From Raineyella sp964402325 (lineage in GTDB: Bacteria > Actinomycetota > Actinomycetes > Propionibacteriales > Propionibacteriaceae): 18,341 nt of DNA. Positions 7,989 to 15,720 of the stretch are shown here, piece by piece; the stretch's first letter is position 1; every line of letters starts with the position of its first letter. The stretch spans positions 1-18,341 of the forward strand of contig CAYOBI010000053.1 in the NCBI GenBank assembly GCA_964402325.1, written 5' to 3'. The position numbers were made by a program, and so were the translations under genes. Below the pieces are notes generated by a model. It was not told the DNA's origin and searched no databases. It saw nothing but the letters and a program-made list of their open reading frames with translations.

Positions 7989-9476
7989 TCAGGCGCCGAC
8001 GATGTTCTGCCCGCAGACCCGGACGACCTGGCCGTTCACCCCGCTGCTCGCCGGATCGGCGAGGTAGACGATCGTCTCGGCCACGTCGATCGGCCGGCCG
8101 CCCTGGTGGAGGCTGTTGGTGCGGCGGAAGATCTCCTTCTGGACAGTGGGGATCGCGGCCGTCATCTCGGTCTCGATGAAGCCCGGGGCGACCGCGTTCA
8201 CGGTCAGCGGCCGGTCGGCGTACGCCTCGCGCAGCGCCAGCACCAGTCCGATCACACCGGCCTTGCTGGTGCCGTAGTTGGTCTGGCCGCGATTGCCGGC
8301 GATGCCACTGGTCGAGGAGCTGGCGACGATGTGCACATCCTCGGCGAAGCCCCCCGGCAGCGCGGGGTCGAGCAGGACGGTGTTGATCCTCAGTTGGGCG
8401 GCGAGGTTGACGTCGAGCACCTGGGCCCAGCGCTGCTCGTCCATGTTGGCCAGCAGTCGGTCGCGGGTGATGCCGGCGTTGTGCGCGATGGCCTGGATCC
8501 GCGCGTCAGCGCCGTACCGTTCCGCCACGTGGGCGGCGATCCGCTGGCCGGCGTCGGGCGCGGTGATGTCGAGTTGCAGCGCGGTGCCGTGCACGTCGTT
8601 GGCGACCGCGCCGAGCGACTCACCGGAGCCCGGCACGTCGACGGCGACCACGGTCGCGCCGTCCCGATGGAAGGTCCGAGCGATGTCGGCGCCGATCCCA
8701 CGGGCGGCCCCGGTGACGACGACGATGCGACGGGCGGCCGGCTCGCGCGTACTCGGCTCGGGGGTGGTGGGCTCGCCGGGGATGCCCAGGGGTGACGTAC
8801 GCCGCCGCTCGACCTCCCAGGACTGTCCGCTGACGAAAGCCGAGCGGCCCGACAGCAGGAAGTCGAGGGTCGAGGTGAGGTCGGCGGGACCCACGCCGGC
8901 GGCGGTCCGGATCAGGTTGGCCGTGGCGCCGCCCCGCAGTTCCTTGGCCACGGAACGGACGAGGCCCTCGAGTCCCCGGACGACCGCTGCAGCCTCCAGA
9001 CCGTCGACGTTCTCGGCGCGTGGCCCGACCAGGACGATCCGACCGCTCGGCGCCAGGGCCCGGACGGCCGGGCGCAGCACGGCGCGGACGCCCTCGAGAG
9101 CGGCGACGGTGCGCAGACCGGTCAGGTCGACGACGAGGGCACCGAGATCGGTGGCGTACGCCGGCGGCTGTGGCTTCCCGACAGGGTCGGGGGTGCGGCT
9201 GCCGGGGTCGTCCCGCACGGCCTCGATCGTCGTGATGCCGAGCGTACCGAGGGTGTCGAGCACCACGGACGCGGCGGTGGTCCCCTCCCCGACCACGGCG
9301 GTGGTCCCCTCGCCGACCACGGCGGTGCCGACCGGGCCGGTCGGGCGCCCCGGACCCCGGTGCAGCGGTGGTCCCTCGGGGAAGCCGAGCTGCCGGGTCA
9401 GGGCACGACCGACCGGGGAGGCCAGCAGGGCCTCGAGCAGTGCATCGACCGACCGGGGTTTCGCGGATGCGGGCAT
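7989..9476 (-). CDS. fabG: Two-domain 3-oxoacyl-ACP/CoA reductase (FabG4-like)
   Basis: Reduces a 3-oxoacyl thioester to the 3-hydroxyacyl form with NAD(P)H. The C-terminal SDR domain (about 248-495) is complete: TGAARGIG (255-262), NAG (333-335), Asn357, Ser387/388, Tyr401 and Lys405. The first ~220 residues are an additional, degenerate Rossmann-like domain (ALVVDLTGL, GRIVLVGPR, GLVRSVAKELRGGA), as in the high-molecular-weight FabG4 of mycobacteria (Rv0242c). The total of 495 residues against about 250 for ordinary FabG fits that group. ATG 9476 overlaps the thiolase stop by one base, so translation is probably coupled. Upstream in-frame extension to 9722 would lie inside the thiolase gene. 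An in-frame 24-bp tandem repeat lies in the N-terminal part. Confidence 0.88.
   Translation of the reverse strand: MPASAKPRSVDALLEALLASPVGRALTRQLGFPEGPPLHRGPGRPTGPVGTAVVGEGTTAVVGEGTTAASVVLDTLGTLGITTIEAVRDDPGSRTPDPVGKPQPPAYATDLGALVVDLTGLRTVAALEGVRAVLRPAVRALAPSGRIVLVGPRAENVDGLEAAAVVRGLEGLVRSVAKELRGGATANLIRTAAGVGPADLTSTLDFLLSGRSAFVSGQSWEVERRRTSPLGIPGEPTTPEPSTREPAARRIVVVTGAARGIGADIARTFHRDGATVVAVDVPGSGESLGAVANDVHGTALQLDITAPDAGQRIAAHVAERYGADARIQAIAHNAGITRDRLLANMDEQRWAQVLDVNLAAQLRINTVLLDPALPGGFAEDVHIVASSSTSGIAGNRGQTNYGTSKAGVIGLVLALREAYADRPLTVNAVAPGFIETEMTAAIPTVQKEIFRRTNSLHQGGRPIDVAETIVYLADPASSGVNGQVVRVCGQNIVGA
9274..9327 (-). repeat. 24-bp in-frame tandem repeat in the FabG4-like gene
   Basis: Units at 9274-9297 and 9298-9321 differ at one base, and a 6-bp partial copy follows. 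They encode two copies of the octapeptide AVVGEGTT (residues about 52-67) in the N-terminal domain. The recent duplication keeps the frame. Confidence 0.75.
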
Positions 9477-10783
9477 CAGATCGCCTCCAGGAGCGCGGCG
9501 ACCCCTTGGCCGCCGGCGGCACAGATCGAGATGAGTCCTCGGCTGCCTGGCCCTCGGGCGGCGAGCAGCTTCGCCAGGGTGGCCACGATCCGCCCGCCGC
9601 TCGCGGCGAACGGGTGGCCTGCGGCCAGCGACGACCCCGTGACGTTGAGCCGCGCCGGGTCGATCGCCCCCAGGGCGCGCGGCAGGCCGAGAATGTCGCG
9701 ACAGTAGGCCTCGTCCTGCCACGCGGCGAGGGTGCAGAGCACGGTGGCGGCGAAGGCTTCGTGGATCTCGTACAGATCGAGGTCCTGCAGGGCCATCCCG
9801 TGGCGCGCCAGCAGTCGCGGCACCGCGCGGACCGGCGCCATCAGCAGGCCTTCCTCTCCGGAGACGAAGTCGACCGAGGCGACCTCGGCGTCGACGATCC
9901 GGGCGAGGAGGGGCAGGTGCCGGGCGCGGGCCCAGCCCTCCTCTGCGAGCAGCACCACCGCGGCGCCGTCGCTGAGCGGGGAGGAGTTGCCGGCGGTCAT
10001 CGTGGCGCCCGGACCGCTGCCGAAGACGATCGGCAGGGCGGCGAGCTTCTCCAGGGTGGTGTCGGGACGCAGCGACTCGTCGCGGGCGACGCCTCGGTGC
10101 GGGGTGACGAGGTCGTCGAAGAACCCGTCCGCCCAGGCGGCGGCGAGCTTGCGGTGACTGCCGAGCGCGTACTCGTCCTGGGCGGCACGACTGATGCCCC
10201 AGCGCGACGTGGTGAGGGCCTGACTCTCCCCCATCGACAGGCCGGTGCGGGGCTCGGCCACCCGGGGGGCGATCGGAACCAGGTCGCGCGGGCGCAGGGC
10301 GGCCAGGGCGGCCAGCTTCGCCGAGGTGGTCCGGGCGGCGGTGATTCGCAGCAGGGTCCGCTGCAACCCGGGACTCACCTCGAGCGGGGTGTCGCTGAGG
10401 GTGTCAACGCCGCCGGCGATGCCGCTGTCGATCTGGCCGAGCCGGATCTTGTTGCTGAGGTAGATCGCGGCCTCCAGACCGGTGCCGCAGGCCTGCTGGA
10501 GGTCCACCGCGGGAGTGTCATGGGCGAGGGCGGAGCCGAGGACGGCCTCACGGGTGAGGTTGAGCAGGGTGCCGTGCTTGAGCACCGCCCCGGCGGCGAC
10601 CTCCCCGAGCCGTGCCCCGGCCAGCCCGTAGCGGGCGACCAGCCCGTCGAGGGCGGCGGTGAGGAGGTCCAGGGTCGAGTCCGGGGCGTACGAGCCGCGG
10701 GCCTTGGCGAAGGGCAGGCGGTTGCCTCCCACCACCACCGCCGTGCGCTGTGACGGCCCCTGCTCTGCAGGCTGTGACGGCAT
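9476..10783 (-). CDS. Acetyl-CoA C-acyltransferase (thiolase, FadA2-like)
   Basis: Cleaves 3-oxoacyl-CoA with CoA, or runs in reverse to condense acyl groups. The 435 residues have all thiolase active-site elements: nucleophile Cys99 in QQACGTGLEA, HEAF (His341), NVTGSSLAAGHP with His390, and Cys421 in CAAGGQG. The paired gene arrangement with a FabG4-type reductase recalls mycobacterial fadA2 (Rv0243) beside fabG4. ATG 10783 has GGGGGAGG 8 nt upstream; the frame stays open to 10927, but that stretch is not thiolase-like and crosses the predicted promoter. It overlaps the reductase start by one base. A -10 box TAGACT lies about 60 nt upstream. Confidence 0.92.
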   Translation of the reverse strand: MPSQPAEQGPSQRTAVVVGGNRLPFAKARGSYAPDSTLDLLTAALDGLVARYGLAGARLGEVAAGAVLKHGTLLNLTREAVLGSALAHDTPAVDLQQACGTGLEAAIYLSNKIRLGQIDSGIAGGVDTLSDTPLEVSPGLQRTLLRITAARTTSAKLAALAALRPRDLVPIAPRVAEPRTGLSMGESQALTTSRWGISRAAQDEYALGSHRKLAAAWADGFFDDLVTPHRGVARDESLRPDTTLEKLAALPIVFGSGPGATMTAGNSSPLSDGAAVVLLAEEGWARARHLPLLARIVDAEVASVDFVSGEEGLLMAPVRAVPRLLARHGMALQDLDLYEIHEAFAATVLCTLAAWQDEAYCRDILGLPRALGAIDPARLNVTGSSLAAGHPFAASGGRIVATLAKLLAARGPGSRGLISICAAGGQGVAALLEAI

Positions 10784-10841
10784 CGTCGAGACCTCCCCCG
10801 GGAGACCGGTGTCGGGCCTGGTCGGCGTGACACCACTCACA

Positions 10842-10848
10842 TAGTCTA
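10842..10848. promoter_or_regulatory. Symmetrical -10 box between thiolase and acyl-CoA oxidase genes
   Basis: TAGTCTA gives TAGTCT on the plus strand (10842-10847) and TAGACT on the minus strand (10848-10843). The start codons lie about equally far away: 69 nt downstream to ATG 10917 and 59 nt to ATG 10783. No good -35 box is visible in either direction. A GTGA-N6-TCAC dyad (10827-10840) next to it might be an operator. Confidence 0.45.
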
Positions 10849-10916
10849 GGAGACAGCCATCGTCCCGGGGCCGGGTTCGGCAGGTCGGGCCGCTGTCCGT
10901 CCTGCAGGGAGTCGAG

Positions 10917-13016
10917 ATGTCCGCCACCTTTCACTCCGACGACGCCGTCGCCGCGGATCCGCCCGACCCGGGCGCAGCCCGCTCGGAAAGCCCGGGCGCA
11001 GCCCGCCCGGAGGGCCTCACGATGGCCCTGACCGAGGCGCTCGACGGCCCGTTCCATCCGTTGCGGGAGCGGCTGCGCCGCGAGGTGCTGACCACCGATC
11101 TGTCCGGCGATCCGACTCTCGACCTCGAGGCGGCACGCGAGTGGACGACCCGGCGGGCGCGGTGGTTCGCCGACGCAGGGTGGGCCGGAATCGGCTACCC
11201 GCGCCAGTACGGCGGGACGGGCGAGCAGACGGATCTCCCTGTGGGTTACGGGATGCTGGGGTACGCGGACCTGTCCTTCGCGATCAAGGTGGGGGTGCAG
11301 TTCGGCCTGTTCGCCGGGTCGATCTTTGCGCTGGGCGGCCAGTGGCACCGCGAGACGTACCTGCGCGATGCTCTGGCGATGCGACTGCCGGGCGCGTTCG
11401 CGATGACCGAGGTCGGTCACGGCAGCGACGTCCAGCACCTCGAGACGACGATCAGTTATCTGCCCGACAGCGAGGAGTTCGAGGTCGACTCCCCCACCCC
11501 GTCGGCGACGAAGGCCTACCTCGGCAACGCGGCACGGGACGCCCGGATGGCGATCGTCTTCGGGCAGCTGCGGGCGGGCGGAACGGACCACGGGGTGCAC
11601 GCGATCCTGGTGCCGATCCGCGACGAGGCGGGGACCGCACTGCCGGGTGTCACCATCGGCGACCACGGCGACAAGGGCGGTCTTCGCGGTGTCGACAACG
11701 GCACGCTGCGCTTCGACCAGGTCCGGGTCCACCGGCGGATGCTGCTCGACCGCTACGGCGGGGTCGACACGTACGGCACCTACCACTCGCCGATCGACCA
11801 CCCCAGCGCCCGCTTCTTCACCATGGTCGGCACGCTGGTCCGCGGCCGGATCAGCATCGGCGGGTCCGCCGCCGCCGCGAGCCGGCGCGGCATCGCCCTG
11901 GCCACCCGCTACGCGCTGCAGCGCCGGCAGTTCCCGGCCCCCGGCGGTCGGGGCGACGTGCTCCTGCTGGACTACCTGACTCACCAGCGCCGGCTGCTGC
12001 CGAGGATCGCCGAGGCGTACGCGTACGGCTTCGCACAGAACGAGTTGCTGCGGCAGCTGCGCCGTTGGGACCTGCTCGAGTCGCCCGACGTACGCGTCGA
12101 ACGGGAGCTGGAGAGCCGCGCCGCCGCCCTGAAGGCGGCGCAGACCCGGTGGGCGGTCGACACCGTGCAGGCGATGCGCGAGGCGTGCGGCGGGGCCGGG
12201 TACATGACGGAGAACCTGCTGACCACGATCCGCCGCGACGTCGACGTGTTCGTCACCTTCGAGGGGGACAACACGGTGCTGGAGCAGCTCGTGGCCAAGG
12301 AGCTGCTGGTCAACTACCGGGCCGCCTGGGGTGACCTGGATCTGCTGGGGATGGCCCGGGCGACGGCCCGGACACTGGGCGGGGCGGTGCTGGAGCGGAC
12401 CGCGGCCCAGCCGTTGATCTCACGGCTGGTCGCCCGCTCACAGCTCCGGGAGGACGACGGGCTGCCGCTGGAGCGGGGCTGGCAGGTGGTGATGTTCGAG
12501 GATCGGGAGCGCCACGTCCTGGAGTCGCTCGCGCATCGGGCCCGGGAGGCGGCCCGGGCGCGGCCGGCAGAGGCGTTCGAGGCGCTGAACGAACTGGCCC
12601 CGCACATGCTCGCCGCGGCGCGGGCGCACACCGAGCGGCTGGTGCTCGAGGCGTTCATCGCCGGGATCGATGCCACCCAGGACGGGAGGGCCGCGCTGCT
12701 GCTGGACCGGCTGTGCGATCTCTACGTGATGTCGCGACTGGAGGCCGATCGGGCCTGGTTCCTGGAGCACCATCGGCTCACGCCGGCCCGGAGCAAGGAG
12801 ATCTCGGCCCGCGTCGATGCGCTCTGCGCGGAGCTCCGGCCGTACGCCGCCGCGCTGGTCGACGGATTCGGGATCCCCGAGGCCCTGCTGGACGCACCGA
12901 TGCTGCGGGACGGCACCCCCGCCAGTGACAAGGGCGCCGACGGAGAGGCTGCCGCAGAGCCGGTCGGTGACACAGCCGCAGAGCCGGTCGGCGGTCAGGA
13001 GGTCAGCGCCAGCTGA
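10917..13016 (+). CDS. Acyl-CoA oxidase/dehydrogenase (ACOX-like)
   Basis: A FAD enzyme that introduces the 2,3 double bond into acyl-CoA. The 699 residues resemble acyl-CoA oxidases rather than ~380-residue dehydrogenases: GAFAMTEVGHGSDVQ (159-173), RYALQRRQF (331-339), ACGGAGYM (423-430) and TFEGDNTVL with Glu449 as likely base (447-455). A long helical C-terminal domain follows. Whether the electron acceptor is O2 or ETF cannot be told. ATG 10917 has AGGGAG 5 nt upstream; ATG 11022 (MALTEALDG) has GGAGGG 7 nt upstream and would drop a 35-residue low-complexity leader with a duplicated GAAR motif. The last ~30 residues are low-complexity with an AAEPVG repeat. It is divergent from thiolase-FabG and presumably acts in the same acyl-CoA pathway. 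It overlaps the zwf remnant by 14 bp. Confidence 0.9.
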   Translation: MSATFHSDDAVAADPPDPGAARSESPGAARPEGLTMALTEALDGPFHPLRERLRREVLTTDLSGDPTLDLEAAREWTTRRARWFADAGWAGIGYPRQYGGTGEQTDLPVGYGMLGYADLSFAIKVGVQFGLFAGSIFALGGQWHRETYLRDALAMRLPGAFAMTEVGHGSDVQHLETTISYLPDSEEFEVDSPTPSATKAYLGNAARDARMAIVFGQLRAGGTDHGVHAILVPIRDEAGTALPGVTIGDHGDKGGLRGVDNGTLRFDQVRVHRRMLLDRYGGVDTYGTYHSPIDHPSARFFTMVGTLVRGRISIGGSAAAASRRGIALATRYALQRRQFPAPGGRGDVLLLDYLTHQRRLLPRIAEAYAYGFAQNELLRQLRRWDLLESPDVRVERELESRAAALKAAQTRWAVDTVQAMREACGGAGYMTENLLTTIRRDVDVFVTFEGDNTVLEQLVAKELLVNYRAAWGDLDLLGMARATARTLGGAVLERTAAQPLISRLVARSQLREDDGLPLERGWQVVMFEDRERHVLESLAHRAREAARARPAEAFEALNELAPHMLAAARAHTERLVLEAFIAGIDATQDGRAALLLDRLCDLYVMSRLEADRAWFLEHHRLTPARSKEISARVDALCAELRPYAAALVDGFGIPEALLDAPMLRDGTPASDKGADGEAAAEPVGDTAAEPVGGQEVSAS
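12951..12991 (+). repeat. Short in-frame repeat at the ACOX C-terminus
   Basis: A 17-bp sequence at 12951-12967 recurs exactly at 12975-12991, 24 bp on. It encodes AAEPVG twice in the unstructured tail of the acyl-CoA oxidase-like protein. Confidence 0.75.
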
Positions 13017-13427
13017 GCGGCCCGCTGGAGCCGGCGCGGTACTCGTCGAGCGGCACCCGCCCGTCGCCCCAGGCCTCGACGACCGGGGTGAGGATCCGCC
13101 AGCACTCCTCGGCGACGTCGCCGCGCACCGCGAGCATCGGGTCGCCCTTGATGATCCCGTCGAGGATCTGGCCGTACGGGCGCAGGGGGCTGTTGCCGAG
13201 ATCCGCGGCGAGGCTGGTCTGCTCCAGGTCCCAGCGTTCCCCCTCGGCGTTGGTGGCCAGGACGAGGTTCAGGGTCTCCGGGCTCATGCCGATCTGCCGA
13301 TCAGGGTGAGCCTGAGGTCGGGGTCGGCGTTGAGCAACGTACCCAGCCCGGGAAGCAGCAGGCGATGGGTGAGATCCCCGGAGGCGCCGAGGATGACCAG
13401 GGTGACGGTGGAGGCGACGTCCGACAT
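13003..13427 (-). pseudogene. zwf: Glucose-6-phosphate dehydrogenase remnant with large internal deletion
   Basis: Only the two ends of a G6PDH-family gene remain. The upstream piece (13427-13284) encodes 47 residues with the NADP-binding start TLVILGASGDLTHRLLLPGL. The downstream piece (13287-13003, 94 residues) carries the family's C-terminal signature: YGQILDGIIKGDPMLAVRGD, ECWRILTPVVEAW, VPLDEYRAGSSGP. The pieces meet in an ATGA overlap in different frames. Against about 460 residues for the divergent actinobacterial G6PDH group it resembles, some 320 residues, including the substrate-binding and catalytic core, are gone. The start and its leaderless-type promoter are intact. It converges on and overlaps the oxidase gene. 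Catalysis is excluded. Confidence 0.85.
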
Positions 13428-13434
13428 GTCCTGC

Positions 13435-13440
13435 ACTCTA
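13435..13440 (-). promoter_or_regulatory. -10 box of the zwf remnant
   Basis: TAGAGT on the minus strand (13440-13435) ends 7 nt before ATG 13427, the leaderless arrangement seen at other genes in the window. The promoter has outlived the coding sequence. Confidence 0.5.
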
Positions 13441-13469
13441 CGAGGGTCTCGATGGCTCCGGGGACCGGC

Positions 13470-13487
13470 CCGGGCCGACCGGCCCGG
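13470..13487. other. Perfect 7-bp hairpin in the DUF429-RelA/SpoT leader
   Basis: CCGGGCC (13470-13476) pairs with GGCCCGG (13481-13487) around GACC. It lies in the divergent intergenic region, about 45 nt before the GTG of the fusion gene. It could be a leader structure or a block on transcription from the left. No clear plus-strand -10 box was found nearby. Confidence 0.4.
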
Positions 13488-13530
13488 AGCGACCCACCCG
13501 ACGGGCCCCCGGAGGGAGGAAGCTGGTGGC

Positions 13531-15411
13531 GTGCATTTCGTCGGAATCGATCTCGCGTGGGGTGACCGCGCCCGTACCGGCCTCGCCGTCCTCGACGACG
13601 CGGGGACTCTGGTCCACCTGTCCACAGCGACCACGGACGACACCATCGCGGCGGCGCTGGAGCCGTACGTCGACGGCGACTGTCTGGTCGCCATCGACGC
13701 GCCGCTGATCGTCACGAACGCCACCGGCAACCGGCCCTGCGAGGCGGCGCTGAACCGCGACTTCGCCCGGTTCGAGGCGGGCGCGCATCCGACGAACACC
13801 GGGCGCCCCGAACTGCGCGGCACGCCGCGCGGGGCCCGGCTGGCGGCGCGCTTCGGCCTGGACATCGACCCGGCCGCGCACCCGACCGGCGGTGCGGGGC
13901 TGCGGCGGGCGATCGAGGTCTACCCGCATCCGGCACTGGTCGCACTGTTCCGCCTCGGGCGCACGCTGAAGTACAAGCAGCGCACGCACCGACCGTTCGA
14001 GATCCTGCGCGACGAGATGCTGCGGCTGATCGGGTTGTTGGAGGGTCTCGGCGGGGCCGAGTTGCCGCTGCGGCTCGCCACCCTCGCCGACTGGCAGGAG
14101 CTGACGGCCGACGTCCGGTCGGCGATCCGCAAGAGCGACCTGCGGGCGGCCGAGGATCGCCTCGACGCGGTCGTCTGCGCGTACGTGGCGCTGCACGCGA
14201 CCCGGCGACCGGAGGCGACGACCACCTACGGTGACGTGGCCACCGGCCAGATCGTCACGCCCACCGTGCCGGCCGGGCTCGTGCCGCAGCCCCGTACAGC
14301 GGCCGCGCCGCCCGACCGGACCGCGGAGCCGGACGCCGGACAGCCTTCCCCCGCGCAGCCGGGCAGCGCGCTGCCCGACGCCGGGGAACCGGAGACGGCG
14401 ATGCTCGCCGACCCCGGCCCGATCGACCTGGTGAATCGGGCGGTGCGCCAGTACACGCACGTCCAGCCGCAGGTCGAGGAGGCCGCCCGGCGGTTGACCG
14501 CCTGGCTGACCGGCGCACTCGACGACGCCGGCATCAACTACCTCGACATCACCGGCCGGGGGAAGGGCACGGCGTCGTTCGCGGCGAAGGCGACCCGCAC
14601 CGACGACGGACGTCCGCGTTACACCGACCCGTTGGCCGACATCACCGACCAGATCGGCACCCGCATCATCACCTACGTCCGCAGCGATGTCGCCGTCGTC
14701 GCCGGGCTGGTGGCCGACCAGCTGACCGTGGTGGACGACCGTGACATGGGCCTGCTGACCGCCAGCGAGGGACGCTTCGGCTATGTCAGCCGTCACCTGC
14801 AGGTCGCCCTCGATCCGCTCTGGCTCGGGGATCTGCCGGTCGAGGGCTTCCGGGTCCGCAGCGCCCAGATCCAGATCCGTACGGTGCTGCAGCACGCCTG
14901 GGCCGAGTTCGAGCACGACATCCGCTACAAGGGGTCGATCCCTGCGGAACTGGCCCCGGACCTGAACCGCCGCTTCACGCTGGCCGCCGGCCTGCTGGAG
15001 CTGGCCGACGCGGAGTTCGAGGTGATCCGCGACCGGCTGCGGGAGCGCCGCCCCGCCCGCGATCTGGAGGCCGAGCCGTACGACCTGCGGATCGGGGCCG
15101 AGGAGCTGGCGACGTTCCTGGCCAGCCAGTTCCCCGAGGCCGGCTGGTCGCGCACCGACCACTACACGTGGATCGCCGGACTGCTGCCGGAACTGGGCAT
15201 CGACACCCTGCACGAGCTGTCCGGGCTGCTGGCCTCCGTCGACTCGGCCGCACTGATCGTCCGGATGGGCTACCGCTACCCACCGGGTGCGGTACGCCGG
15301 TTGGACGACGCGTTGCTGGCGGTGTTCGGCGAGGCCTACATCGATCTGAGCGGCAACGCCCACCGGGCCACGTCGCTGCGCGCACGGCTGGAGCGGCTGC
15401 GGGGGGCCTGA
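13531..15411 (+). CDS. DUF429 (RNase H-fold) - RelA/SpoT synthetase fusion
   Basis: A 626-residue two-domain protein. Residues 1-~235 are DUF429, a predicted RNase H-fold nuclease: FVGIDLAWGD (3-12), VAIDAPL (53-59), RPCEAAL (68-74), EVYPHPAL (129-136), RKSDLRAAEDRLDAVVCAYVA (start 200); Asp7, Asp56 and Asp212 are plausible metal ligands. A Pro/Ala-rich linker (~245-290) leads to a RelA/SpoT (p)ppGpp-synthetase domain (~300-470): DITGRGKGTASFAAK (339-353), TDQIGTRII with Asp373 (372-380), GYVSRH (417-422), AQIQIRT (445-451) and QHAWAEFEHDIRYKG. The Glu expected at 446 is Gln. A ~150-residue helical C-terminus follows. No hydrolase domain is present. Start GTG 13531 lies 11-12 nt after a GGAGG stretch, which is rather far. 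Signalling or toxin-type function is inference. Confidence 0.85.
   Translation: MHFVGIDLAWGDRARTGLAVLDDAGTLVHLSTATTDDTIAAALEPYVDGDCLVAIDAPLIVTNATGNRPCEAALNRDFARFEAGAHPTNTGRPELRGTPRGARLAARFGLDIDPAAHPTGGAGLRRAIEVYPHPALVALFRLGRTLKYKQRTHRPFEILRDEMLRLIGLLEGLGGAELPLRLATLADWQELTADVRSAIRKSDLRAAEDRLDAVVCAYVALHATRRPEATTTYGDVATGQIVTPTVPAGLVPQPRTAAAPPDRTAEPDAGQPSPAQPGSALPDAGEPETAMLADPGPIDLVNRAVRQYTHVQPQVEEAARRLTAWLTGALDDAGINYLDITGRGKGTASFAAKATRTDDGRPRYTDPLADITDQIGTRIITYVRSDVAVVAGLVADQLTVVDDRDMGLLTASEGRFGYVSRHLQVALDPLWLGDLPVEGFRVRSAQIQIRTVLQHAWAEFEHDIRYKGSIPAELAPDLNRRFTLAAGLLELADAEFEVIRDRLRERRPARDLEAEPYDLRIGAEELATFLASQFPEAGWSRTDHYTWIAGLLPELGIDTLHELSGLLASVDSAALIVRMGYRYPPGAVRRLDDALLAVFGEAYIDLSGNAHRATSLRARLERLRGA
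14391..14403 (+). promoter_or_regulatory. Possible internal ribosome site and ATG before the RelA/SpoT domain
   Basis: GGAG (14391-14394) lies 6 nt before in-frame ATG 14401 (Met291 of the fusion), just at the end of the linker. Initiation here would give a 336-residue free RelA/SpoT protein, similar in layout to stand-alone actinobacterial members. The site is better spaced than that of the full-length start. Confidence 0.35.
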
Positions 15412-15440
15412 ACGCGGGCGAACGGAGTCGATGCCGGAGG

Positions 15441-15720
15441 TCAGATCTCCAGCCCGCGATCGAGGCGATCGACCTTCCGCTGGAGCGACAGCACCTCCCG
15501 CAGGACGTCCCCGATCCCCGGCAGCCCCGCCTCCAGGCTGGTGGGGCCCACCGGTCCGACCCCACCGGGGGCGACACCGCCGTCGGGGATCTCCTCCAGG
15601 AGGTCGAAGCCCCAATGCGGACGATGTCGACCAGCACCTCGGGGTGGTCGACCAGCACCTCGGGGTGGTCGACCAGATCGAGATGGCCGTCTCGTGCGTC
15701 ACCGACGGCGAACTGGTCAC
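15441..15720 (-). pseudogene. Frameshifted unknown gene, C-terminal part
   Basis: Two minus-strand frames look coding and join through a one-base shift. Upstream: GHLDLVDHPEVLVDHPEVLV and DIVR, ending near 15617. Downstream, in the next frame, from 15617: HWGFDLLEEIPDGG, a Gly/Pro/Val linker, and an amphipathic end DVLREVLSLQRKVDRLDRGL followed by EI and a stop at 15443-15441. Adding one C at about 15617 would restore IVRHWGFDLLEE. No convincing start is found upstream; residues before ~15720 look random. I do not recognise the family. The C-terminus could form a short coiled coil. It converges on the fusion gene, 29 nt apart. A sequencing error could also explain the shift. Confidence 0.5.
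15626..15676 (-). repeat. 21-bp in-frame tandem repeat (VDHPEVL)
   Basis: Two perfect 21-bp units (15626-15646, 15647-15667) plus a 9-bp partial copy. On the minus strand each encodes VDHPEVL. The unit length keeps the frame, so it is separate from the nearby one-base frameshift. Confidence 0.8.

Noticed and set aside
15626..15676. 21-bp repeats as a possible CRISPR array
   Set aside because: The units are directly adjacent with no spacers and encode an in-frame heptapeptide; it is a coding tandem repeat.
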